This document shows positions 1 through 5,975 of a stretch of 7,939 nucleotides of DNA, in pieces. The notes under the pieces were generated by a model, which ran no database searches, was not told the origin of the DNA, and saw only the letters and a list, made by a program, of their open reading frames with translations. Made by a program: the position numbers and the translations under genes. The first letter of the stretch is position 1. Each line of letters opens with the position of its first letter. Source of the DNA: CAYJIL01 sp964370235 (GTDB taxonomy: Bacteria; Bacteroidota; Bacteroidia; Bacteroidales; Rikenellaceae); contig CAYJIL010000102.1 in assembly GCA_964370235.1 (NCBI GenBank), positions 1-7,939 of the forward strand, given 5' to 3'.

Positions 1-1342
1 TATAAAAGTTAATAACCGTATCAATACCCTTATAGAAATTCTCTAATGGGAAATTCTCATTCGGTGAGTGAATAGCATCTGAGCTAAGACCAAAACCAAG
101 AAGAACCGCTTTAGTCTCTAGCACCTGCTCAAATCGGCTAATAATAGGTATACTACCACCACTATAGAATGGCAATGGCTCCTTACCAAAAGTAGCCGTA
201 ATTGCACGTGCAGCCGCTTGATAACCCTCAAAATCGGTTGGGCACACGTATGGCGCACCACCATGAAGATACTCAACCTTTACAGACACACCTGCTGGAG
301 CAAGGCTCATAAAGTGTGCTTCGAATAGCTGTGCAATCTCGTTATAATCTTGTGCAGGTACAAGTCTCATCGATATTTTAGCATATGCCTTTGATGGTAT
401 AATAGTCTTTGAGCCTTCGCCTTGATAGCCACCCCAAATACCGTTTACATCAAGAGCAGGGCGAACACCTGTGCGCTCCATTGTCGAGTAACCATTCTCG
501 CCACCTAGCTCGCTAACACCTACACCAGCCATATACTTAGCTGCATCGAATGGTGCACGGCCAAATGCCTGGCGCTCGCTCTCGGTTAGGATGCGTACTT
601 TATCATAAAAACCAGGGATTGTTACACGACCTTGCTCATCGGTTAGCTGAGCAACCATCTTGTTAAGTGCTAGTAGTGGATTAACTACAGCACCACCAAA
701 CAGACCCGAGTGCAGGTCATGTGATGGGCCAGTTACCTCTACCTGCATATAGGTGATACCACGAAGTCCACAAGTTACCGATGGTACTTCCATCGAAATC
801 ATGCTAGTGTCCGATACCAAAATTGTATCTGCCTTTAGGCGCTCTTTGTTTTGCTCACACCAGCTATATAGAGCCGAAGAACCTACTTCCTCTTCGCCCT
901 CTAGCATAAACTTCACATTAACGTTTAGCTCGCCTGCTGCCACAAGTGACTCAAAAGCTGCCATGTGAATATATAGCTGCCCTTTGTCATCGTCGGCACC
1001 TCTACCCCATATCTTGCCATCACGAATAACTGGCTCGAATGGCTCGCTGTTCCATAGCTCAAGTGGCTCGGCTGGCATAACATCGTAGTGACCATACACT
1101 AGCACTGTTTTAGCTGCTGGGTCTACTATCTTTTCGCCATAAACCACAGGTGCGCCCGTTGTTGGCTCAACTGCTACGTTATCGGCACCTGCCTTGCGAA
1201 GTAGGTCGGCAATTTGCTCGGCACACTTCACTAGCTCGCCCGAATATTTGCTATCGGCGCTAATTGATGGTATTCTTAACAGCGTAAAAAGATCTTCTAG
1301 GAACTTATCTGCATTTTTTGATGCGTATTCTAATGCTTTCAT
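1..1342 (-). CDS. M20-family metallodipeptidase, C-terminus cut by window edge
   Basis: A di-zinc peptidase expected to hydrolyse dipeptides or short peptides in the cytoplasm; no signal peptide is visible. Read from ATG at 1342, 447 codons are present with no stop. The M20 dipeptidase group is usually about 450 residues, so only a few are likely missing. All M20 metal positions are recognisable: GHYD (His85, with catalytic-site Asp87), GRGADDDKG (bridging Asp118), EGEEEVGS (general base Glu151, ligand Glu152), SDT (Asp178), and His425 in AIHSPNE near the end. The inserted dimerisation domain carries DLHSG (His211) and a conserved-type Arg326 in SMRL; SGGSIPI at 394-400 is the usual glycine-rich substrate-side loop. 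The start lies 2 nt after the stop of the small ORF upstream, so it is translated from the GH13 transcript. There is no Shine-Dalgarno sequence. The exact substrate (carnosinase-like or broad dipeptidase) cannot be told from sequence. Confidence 0.93.
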   Translation of the reverse strand, partial: MKALEYASKNADKFLEDLFTLLRIPSISADSKYSGELVKCAEQIADLLRKAGADNVAVEPTTGAPVVYGEKIVDPAAKTVLVYGHYDVMPAEPLELWNSEPFEPVIRDGKIWGRGADDDKGQLYIHMAAFESLVAAGELNVNVKFMLEGEEEVGSSALYSWCEQNKERLKADTILVSDTSMISMEVPSVTCGLRGITYMQVEVTGPSHDLHSGLFGGAVVNPLLALNKMVAQLTDEQGRVTIPGFYDKVRILTESERQAFGRAPFDAAKYMAGVGVSELGGENGYSTMERTGVRPALDVNGIWGGYQGEGSKTIIPSKAYAKISMRLVPAQDYNEIAQLFEAHFMSLAPAGVSVKVEYLHGGAPYVCPTDFEGYQAAARAITATFGKEPLPFYSGGSIPIISRFEQVLETKAVLLGFGLSSDAIHSPNENFPLENFYKGIDTVINFY

Positions 1343-1344
1343 TT

Positions 1345-1497
1345 TTATTTCTTATTATATTTATTTAACATTTCTTGTTCAACTTCACGGCGTATCTCCC
1401 TCTCTTTGCGACGAAGATATGCCTTTTCTTTCGCTCTCTTGTTTCGTAGGCGATAGAGAATATATAGAACTACTACAATTGCTAATAACTTGAGCAT
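1345..1497 (-). CDS. Small single-pass membrane protein, 50 aa, unknown function
   Basis: A 50-codon ORF beginning with ATG one base after the GH13 stop (TAG-T-ATG) and ending with TAA two bases before the dipeptidase start. The open frame extends 18 codons further up into the GH13 gene, but the Met at 1497 is preferred because it sits at the junction and directly starts a hydrophobic segment. Residues 2-15 (LKLLAIVVVLYILY) form one predicted transmembrane helix. Residues 16-50 are almost entirely Arg, Lys and Glu with few hydrophobics, probably a long charged cytoplasmic helix; the positive-inside rule puts the C-terminus in the cytoplasm. I do not recognise the family with confidence. Small membrane proteins with a basic tail are common in Bacteroidota, some under DUF names. 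Exact fit between its neighbours argues that it is a real, translationally coupled gene. Confidence 0.7.
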   Translation of the reverse strand: MLKLLAIVVVLYILYRLRNKRAKEKAYLRRKEREIRREVEQEMLNKYNKK

Positions 1498-1498
1498 A

Positions 1499-2770
1499 CT
1501 ACTTGTAATATATTTTAAATTCCCAAGGAGCAAACGGATCCCAGCTTGCACCCTCTAATTCACACTCCCCATGCCATAGCTTGTTGTACTTACCCCCAAA
1601 GTCCTCGTCATAAAAGGCTGGTTGTATATGATATGGAGTTAGGTTGAATAACGCAATAACTGTTTGCCCGTGTGATTTGCGCTTAACGGCAAACACGTTC
1701 TCGGGCTGCGAAGAGTTAATATACTCTAACTTACCACCACTGCCAGCATACTGCAAAGGTGCTAAGTTATGCTTTAGCCAGTTGAGCGCCTGATAAAATG
1801 GCGTATATTCATCCATCTTTGACCAATCGATGAGGTCTTTCTCAAAAAACGCTAACCTATGCGACGAACCCGACTCTTGCCCACTATAAATTAGCGGAAT
1901 ACCATCTAGCACGTATGTTAGTGCTGCCATACATTTGTGTGCCTCGCCCATGCGCTCCATCTCTGAACCGCACCATGAGTTTTCGTCATGGTTCGAAGTG
2001 AACTGTAAAAGCCCACCCTCGCGTGGATATATATTACTCTCGTGTGCTAGCAATGCTCTCAAATCGTTTGCCCCAGCTTGCCCCTTTGCAATGCGGTTTA
2101 GCAAGTGGTGACAGTCCCAAGCATATGTAACATCAAATATATTATCGCTATGGTATTCGGGTGATTCTACCTCGCCAACCATAAACAAATCGCTCTTAAT
2201 GCTACGTAGCTGTGCAACAGCCTCTCGCCAGTAATCTAGCGGAACTAGCCCTGCCATATCTTCCCTAAAGCCGTCTATATCGTACTCTTGTACCCAATAT
2301 GCCATAGACTGGGTCATCTCCTGGCGCATTTGAGGGTTTGTATAGTCTAGTTTTGCAGTGTCAGACCAGTCAAACGGCGATACTATTTCGCCATTCTCGT
2401 CTTTGCAGTAAAAATCGTCTCTACCCTCTTTTATCCACTTAGAGTCCCACGCAGTGTGGTTGGCAACCATGTCTAGAATTACCTTCATGCCAAGCGAATG
2501 TGCCTTTTGAACAATAGCACGAAAATCGTCTCCACTGCCAAACTCTGGATTTATAGCCGTGTAGTCGCTAATTGAGTAGTAGCTACCCATGCTCCCTTTG
2601 CGGTTTGGTACTCCAATAGGGCAGATGGGCATAAACCACAAAATATCAACGCCTAGCTCAGCTATTCGCTCTAGGTGTGGATAGAATGCCGAAAACGTAC
2701 CCTCGGGAGTATATTGTCTAATATTCACCTCGTAGATGACACCGTTGTAGCTCCAAGTTGCGTGTCTCAT
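1499..2770 (-). CDS. GH13 alpha-amylase-family glycoside hydrolase, cytoplasmic
   Basis: A 423-residue retaining glucan hydrolase or transglycosylase of clan GH-H. The (beta/alpha)8 barrel occupies roughly residues 10-340, followed by a short beta-rich C-terminal domain. All four GH13 signature regions are intact: region I DMVANH (Asp100, Asn104, His105), region II GFREDMA (Arg169, nucleophile Asp171), region III MVGEVES (acid/base Glu200), region IV SNHDEN (His261, transition-state Asp262). The N-terminus (MRHATWSYNGVIYEV) enters the first barrel strand directly, with no signal peptide or lipobox, so the enzyme should be cytosolic and act on imported maltodextrin or stored glycogen rather than as a surface Sus-type amylase. 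It is the first gene after a strong Bacteroides-type promoter and is followed after 1 nt by a small membrane ORF and then the dipeptidase. The leader is A+T-rich without a Shine-Dalgarno site. Alpha-amylase, alpha-glucosidase or 4-alpha-glucanotransferase activity cannot be separated here. Confidence 0.93.
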   Translation of the reverse strand: MRHATWSYNGVIYEVNIRQYTPEGTFSAFYPHLERIAELGVDILWFMPICPIGVPNRKGSMGSYYSISDYTAINPEFGSGDDFRAIVQKAHSLGMKVILDMVANHTAWDSKWIKEGRDDFYCKDENGEIVSPFDWSDTAKLDYTNPQMRQEMTQSMAYWVQEYDIDGFREDMAGLVPLDYWREAVAQLRSIKSDLFMVGEVESPEYHSDNIFDVTYAWDCHHLLNRIAKGQAGANDLRALLAHESNIYPREGGLLQFTSNHDENSWCGSEMERMGEAHKCMAALTYVLDGIPLIYSGQESGSSHRLAFFEKDLIDWSKMDEYTPFYQALNWLKHNLAPLQYAGSGGKLEYINSSQPENVFAVKRKSHGQTVIALFNLTPYHIQPAFYDEDFGGKYNKLWHGECELEGASWDPFAPWEFKIYYK

Positions 2771-2804
2771 ATATTATTTTATTTCTAGTTTATAATTTGT
2801 TAAT

Positions 2805-2828
2805 TGTACGATGCAAAAAACTCGCACA
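2805..2828 (-). promoter_or_regulatory. Possible 5'-leader hairpin of the GH13 mRNA
   Basis: On the minus strand TGTGCGA (2828-2822) can pair with TCGTACA (2811-2805), giving 7 bp with one G-U wobble and a 10-nt loop. It would start only a few nucleotides after the predicted transcription start. It is not followed by a T run, so it is not a standard terminator. A 5'-end stem could stabilise the mRNA, but a 7-bp stem of this kind could also arise by chance. Confidence 0.3.
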
Positions 2829-2836
2829 CATTCTTA

Positions 2837-2867
2837 CAAATATAACAAATATATTATCAAAAACAAA
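2837..2867 (-). promoter_or_regulatory. Bacteroides-type promoter for the GH13 operon
   Basis: Read on the minus strand, TTTG (2867-2864) is followed after exactly 19 nt by TATATTTG (2844-2837), a perfect fit to the Bacteroidetes sigma consensus TTTG-N19-21-TAnnTTTG. Transcription would begin near 2831, leaving about 60 nt of leader before the GH13 ATG at 2770. The site lies in the 110-bp gap after the methyltransferase gene, so the GH13, small-ORF and dipeptidase genes can be transcribed independently of it. No strong terminator was seen directly after the methyltransferase stop, so read-through may also occur. Confidence 0.72.
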
Positions 2868-2880
2868 TAATTTATTAGCT

Positions 2881-3657
2881 CTATCTCCTTAGTTCGCTAC
2901 AAAATATTGCTGTTGCAATAGCCACATTTAGAGACTCCCCTGCGCTTTGCCCAAAGCTAGGGATTGTGATTTTCTCGTCGACCAGTGGCGCCAAATCATC
3001 GCTTATCCCACTACCCTCTGAGCCAAATAGCAGCACCGAATCTTTGTTTAGTGCCCCTGAGTATAGGTTGCGCCCCTGCAAAAATGTGCCATATATGTGT
3101 TTGTTATAGCCCTTGCAGTCGGCCAAAAAGTTAGCCAAATCACAATAGTGTACCTTCACTCTCAGTACTGCCCCCATAGTCGACTGTATAACCTTGCTGT
3201 TGTATAGGTCTACTGTCGATGGGCTACATACAATATCTGTTATACCAAACCACTCGGCTAGCCTAATTATTGTGCCCAAGTTACCGGGGTCTTGCACCCC
3301 ATCTAGTGCAATAACAGCTTTGCCTTGTAGTTGCGACAGGGAGAGTGCATACTCTTGCATCTGCACCACAAGTAGCACCGTAGATGGTGTTTTGAGCGAT
3401 GAGATACGCCCCATTAGCTGTGGCGATATTTGTGTTGGCACACACTTGTTGTGTAAAAGTGCCGACAAATCACCCGACACATCACTACTAACATAGCACC
3501 CTTTTATTGCTAAGTGAGAAGATGCAACTTCGCTAGCCATCTTCTCGCCCTCGACAATAAATAAGCCATTCTCTTGTCTGGTGGTGCGCTTAGATAGCGA
3601 TTTTATAAATTGTATATCGGCTTTAGTCAACATAGCTTTTGAGTGTGATTTACTCAT
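2881..3657 (-). CDS. TrmH/SpoU-family RNA 2'-O-ribose methyltransferase
   Basis: A SPOUT-class enzyme expected to transfer a methyl group from S-adenosylmethionine to a ribose 2'-OH in rRNA or tRNA. From ATG 3657 it is 258 residues. The N-terminal part (about 1-90) is the substrate-binding domain with FIVEGEK at 33-39. The C-terminal trefoil-knot domain has motif 1 DGVQDPGNLGTIIR (catalytic-type Asn126, Arg132), motif 2 FGSEGSGIS (Glu214) and motif 3 from IPSFGQ to SLNV (Ser242, Asn244). No catalytic residue is missing. Start choice is open: ATG 3633 gives MLTKADIQFIKSL, the usual N-terminus of this family, whereas 3657 adds eight polar residues. A TTG at 3672 lies inside the terminator-like hairpin and is rejected. 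The exact RNA target cannot be assigned. It lies downstream of the ROK kinase but probably after a terminator. Confidence 0.9.
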   Translation of the reverse strand: MSKSHSKAMLTKADIQFIKSLSKRTTRQENGLFIVEGEKMASEVASSHLAIKGCYVSSDVSGDLSALLHNKCVPTQISPQLMGRISSLKTPSTVLLVVQMQEYALSLSQLQGKAVIALDGVQDPGNLGTIIRLAEWFGITDIVCSPSTVDLYNSKVIQSTMGAVLRVKVHYCDLANFLADCKGYNKHIYGTFLQGRNLYSGALNKDSVLLFGSEGSGISDDLAPLVDEKITIPSFGQSAGESLNVAIATAIFCSELRR

Positions 3658-3660
3658 AAA

Positions 3661-3694
3661 GAGCGGAGACAAAATATAAATATTGCCTCCGCTC
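3661..3694 (-). terminator. Rho-independent-like terminator after the ROK kinase gene
   Basis: The arms 3694-3683 and 3672-3661 pair to form a 12-bp stem, with a G+C-rich base (GAGCGGAG / CTCCGCTC) and a 10-nt A+T loop. The one imperfect position, 3686 against 3669, is a G-U wobble in minus-strand RNA but an A-C mismatch in plus-strand RNA, so the structure favours the minus strand. The stem is followed by only three Us and then AU (UUUAU), a short tail, so termination may be partial. It starts 33 nt after the ROK stop codons and ends 3 nt before the methyltransferase ATG at 3657. Confidence 0.7.
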
Positions 3695-3727
3695 CTATAT
3701 GATGGATTACTATTTGTGGATATACTA

Positions 3728-4690
3728 CTACTTCTCCATCTCTTGCCAGATAAGAGCCGAAGCTCCTAGCACAGCTGCATTCTTGCCATCAATACCCGAT
3801 GGAAGTAGCTTAACTTTGTTACGGAAGTTGCTAAGCATATGCATCTCCATATATTTCTTTGTAGGCTCAAAGATGTACTTACCTGCCTTAGCTAGTCCAC
3901 CAAATAGGAAGATAGCCTCTGGCGAGGTGATAGTAACCGAGTCTGCAATCGACTGACCAAGTAGCATACCGGTGTACTCATAAGCCTCAATAGCAATTGG
4001 GTCACCATTTAGTGCAGCCTTAGTAATCATCTCAGCCGTAAGATCGTTGTATGAAATTGTGCGGAATTCGCTATCGCCTAGGTGATCGGCAAGTAGTTTG
4101 AATACTGTACGCTTGATACCTGTTGCCGAAACATAAGTCTCAAGACAGCCTTTTCTACCACAACCACACATGCGGCCAGTTCTGTTCACAATAACGTGAC
4201 CCATCTCGCCCGCAAAGCTATCGTGACCATATACTAGCTGACCGTTAGCAACGAAACCACTACCAAGACCAGTTCCTAGAGTAACAACGATAAAATCTTT
4301 CATACCCTTTGCAGCACCATATACCATCTCGCCAATAGCAGCTGCATTAGCATCGTTAGTTATGATAACCGGAATGTTTGGGAAGTAGCGCTTCATCTTG
4401 TCACGGAACGGAATAATACCTTTCCATACCAAATTGGCAGCATTCTCGATAGTACCATTATAGTAGTTAGCATTAGGTGCACCAATACCGATACCCATTA
4501 GCTCGTACTCGCCTTCTACTTTCTTGAGAAGGTCGTTAATACCAATATATAGCTCTTCTAGATACTGATCAAAATCGGGAAAGCTACGTGTTGGCACAAC
4601 GCCTTCGCCATGCATCTCTCCTTCTCTGTCTACCAATCCGAACACCGAATTAGTACCGCCAATATCAATTCCTACGACTAATTGCTTCAT
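3728..4690 (-). CDS. ROK-family sugar kinase, probable glucokinase
   Basis: An ATP-dependent cytosolic hexokinase-type enzyme, most likely glucokinase (glucose to glucose 6-phosphate). The 320-residue length is normal for ROK kinases. The N-terminal phosphate-binding loop is DIGGTN (Asp9-Asn14), the catalytic base is Asp113 in TNDANAAA, and the second nucleotide loop is GTGLGSG at 139-145. The ROK zinc site is complete: His165 in GEMGH, and Cys175, Cys177 and Cys182 in CGCGRKGCLE. There is no N-terminal helix-turn-helix, so it is a kinase and not a ROK repressor of the NagC/XylR kind. It ends in two consecutive in-frame TAG codons and is followed by a hairpin terminator. N-acetylmannosamine, fructose or other ROK substrates cannot be excluded. 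It could phosphorylate glucose released by the GH13 enzyme, though that gene has its own promoter. Confidence 0.92.
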   Translation of the reverse strand: MKQLVVGIDIGGTNSVFGLVDREGEMHGEGVVPTRSFPDFDQYLEELYIGINDLLKKVEGEYELMGIGIGAPNANYYNGTIENAANLVWKGIIPFRDKMKRYFPNIPVIITNDANAAAIGEMVYGAAKGMKDFIVVTLGTGLGSGFVANGQLVYGHDSFAGEMGHVIVNRTGRMCGCGRKGCLETYVSATGIKRTVFKLLADHLGDSEFRTISYNDLTAEMITKAALNGDPIAIEAYEYTGMLLGQSIADSVTITSPEAIFLFGGLAKAGKYIFEPTKKYMEMHMLSNFRNKVKLLPSGIDGKNAAVLGASALIWQEMEK

Positions 4691-4846
4691 CTTTCAATAT
4701 TTTTAAGGTTATATTATAAACAATCACTATTTTTGTGCTCTCTTTCCTTGTTTGTTTTAGCCATAAATAGCTAAGCAAATAGGTAAAAGAGTGTCAATTA
4801 CAACAACTTCGCTATGTTTTATACATGCTATTTCTGTTATTGACAA

Positions 4847-4877
4847 TTTCAAAAATATAAAAAAAATCGTAATTTTG
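4847..4877 (+). promoter_or_regulatory. Likely Bacteroides-type promoter for the prenyl synthase-U32-recO operon
   Basis: TAATTTTG at 4870-4877 matches the -7 consensus TAnnTTTG exactly. TTTC at 4847-4850, exactly 19 nt upstream, is a three-of-four match to the -33 box TTTG. The predicted start near 4884 leaves a leader of about 100 nt. The -33 match is imperfect, so support is moderate. Confidence 0.5.
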
Positions 4878-4884
4878 TTACAAA
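4850..4884 (-). promoter_or_regulatory. Weak candidate promoter for the ROK kinase gene
   Basis: On the minus strand TATTTTTG (4857-4850) fits the TAnnTTTG -7 consensus and TTTG (4884-4881) could be the -33 box, but the spacer is 23 nt, longer than the usual 19-21. It would give a leader of about 150 nt. It overlaps the plus-strand promoter. No better-spaced candidate was found closer to the gene. Confidence 0.25.
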
Positions 4885-4921
4885 TTTTAATTTTTTTTCA
4901 AATATTATTGGTAAGTGTAGC

Positions 4922-4953
4922 TTAATTTTACCGTTAAATGCTAGTAAAATTAA
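4922..4953. repeat. Perfect 10-bp inverted repeat in the prenyl synthase leader
   Basis: TTAATTTTAC (4922-4931) is exactly inverted as GTAAAATTAA (4944-4953) across a 12-nt spacer. The right arm also belongs to a perfect 14-bp palindrome, TAAAATTAATTTTA, at 4945-4958. It lies between the predicted transcription start and the ATG at 4983. It could be an operator for a dimeric regulator or a weak RNA hairpin. In DNA this rich in A and T, chance is a real alternative. Confidence 0.5.
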
Positions 4954-4982
4954 TTTTATGCCTAATATAACATTCTAGGAAT

Positions 4983-5975
4983 ATGACAAATGAATCAATA
5001 TTTTTAACTCTTTCTCAAAGAGTAGAAGAGGAGGTTGCAAAAATAAGTTTTGACTCAGAACCAAAAGAGCTATACGCCCCCATTACTTACACTCTTGAGG
5101 GAGGTGGTAAGAGAGTTCGTCCTCTGTTAACACTGCTTGGCTATCACCTATACCACGCTAGTGAATCTACTCCACAAGAGGTTCTTTCGGCTGCCATGGC
5201 GCTAGAGATGTTTCATAACTTTACTCTGCTACACGACGATATAATGGACAATTCGCCCATTCGCCGTGACAGAGCAACCGTTCACGTAAAATGGAACAGT
5301 AATGCTGCCATTCTTTCGGGCGATACAATGCTTTCATATTCATATAAGCTATTATCTCAGGTTGCCGATAAGCACTTTAGAGAGGTATTCAATATATTCA
5401 ACCGTGTAGCCATACAGGTATATGAGGGGCAGCAGTTTGATATGATGTTTGAGGATAGAGCGCAGGTCGAAATAGCAGAGTACATTAATATGATTACACT
5501 AAAGACAGCTGTACTTTTGTCGGGCTCAATCACTATTGGGGCAACTCTTGCTGGTGCATCAAAAGAGGATATCACTCGCCTAGATAGCTTTGCTATTAAT
5601 TTGGGATTAGCTTTCCAGCTACAAGACGACTACCTAGACACCTTTGCCACTACCGAGAGCTTTGGCAAGCAGGTGGGGCTAGATATAGAGTGTGCAAAAA
5701 AAACATTCCTGCTAATTACACTGCTACAAAGTGCAAACGAGCAAGACAGCATAGCAATAGGCGATATGCTATCGAGCACATCGCTTACTCGTGAGCAAAA
5801 GCTAACAGTGGCTAAGGATATGATGATAAAATATGGTGTAGACACCAAAATAAAACAAGAGATAGACAGTTATATAAACAGCGCACTAAGTGATATAGAT
5901 GCACTTAGCTGTGGTAACGATTCAAAAGATATGCTAAAGCTTTTGGTCAACAAAATGGTAAACAGAGCAAGATAA
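4983..5975 (+). CDS. trans-Polyprenyl diphosphate synthase (IspA/GGPP-synthase family)
   Basis: It condenses isopentenyl diphosphate with allylic diphosphates in the cytoplasm, supplying precursors for menaquinone side chains and other isoprenoids. The 330-residue length is normal. Diphosphate-binding motifs are complete: GGKRVRP at 41-47, the first Asp-rich motif DDIMD at 85-89 followed by RR (94-95), Lys173-Thr174, and the second Asp-rich motif QDDYLD at 214-219 with the nearby GK (228-229). The first motif has only two residues between DD and the last Asp, with Phe80 five residues before it. This resembles type I GGPP synthases rather than bacterial type II FPP synthases, which carry a two-residue insertion. 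Chain length is therefore probably C20 or longer, but this is inference. It is first in a three-gene operon and its TAA overlaps the next ATG by one base. AGGA at 4977-4980 is only 2 nt from the ATG, too close for a normal ribosome site. Confidence 0.93.
   Translation: MTNESIFLTLSQRVEEEVAKISFDSEPKELYAPITYTLEGGGKRVRPLLTLLGYHLYHASESTPQEVLSAAMALEMFHNFTLLHDDIMDNSPIRRDRATVHVKWNSNAAILSGDTMLSYSYKLLSQVADKHFREVFNIFNRVAIQVYEGQQFDMMFEDRAQVEIAEYINMITLKTAVLLSGSITIGATLAGASKEDITRLDSFAINLGLAFQLQDDYLDTFATTESFGKQVGLDIECAKKTFLLITLLQSANEQDSIAIGDMLSSTSLTREQKLTVAKDMMIKYGVDTKIKQEIDSYINSALSDIDALSCGNDSKDMLKLLVNKMVNRAR

Larger units (their letters stand above)
4691..4982. other. Divergent A+T-rich intergenic region (292 bp)
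   Basis: This separates the leftward ROK kinase from the rightward prenyl synthase operon. No ORF, tRNA or recognisable RNA family was found. It contains a plausible plus-strand promoter, a weaker minus-strand -7 element, long A and T runs around 4851-4900 that may be bent DNA or an UP-like element, and an inverted repeat at 4922-4953. Confidence 0.8.

Noticed and set aside
1194..1493. A 99-codon plus-strand open frame across the dipeptidase start and small ORF
   Set aside because: It is antisense to two well-supported genes and its translation is low-complexity Ser/Leu-rich with no family resemblance.
2846..2853. A second TATATTTG -7 element on the minus strand
   Set aside because: No TTTG lies 19-21 nt upstream of it; it is probably a by-product of the repeated A+T sequence next to the true element.
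3194..3496. A 100-codon plus-strand frame inside the methyltransferase gene
   Set aside because: It is a shadow of a gene with complete SPOUT motifs on the other strand.
3670..3672. TTG start for the methyltransferase
   Set aside because: It lies within the 3' arm of the terminator-like stem, and an ATG exists five codons later.
3658..3727. A methyltransferase promoter within the hairpin loop (TATATTTTG)
   Set aside because: It has one extra base relative to TAnnTTTG and no -33 box at proper distance.
4840..4845. TTGACA resembling a sigma-70 -35 box
   Set aside because: There is no -10-like hexamer 16-18 nt downstream, and the Bacteroidota vegetative sigma factor uses a different consensus.
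4977..4980. AGGA as a Shine-Dalgarno site for the prenyl synthase
   Set aside because: It is only 2 nt from the ATG, too close to work normally, and Bacteroidota rarely use such sites.
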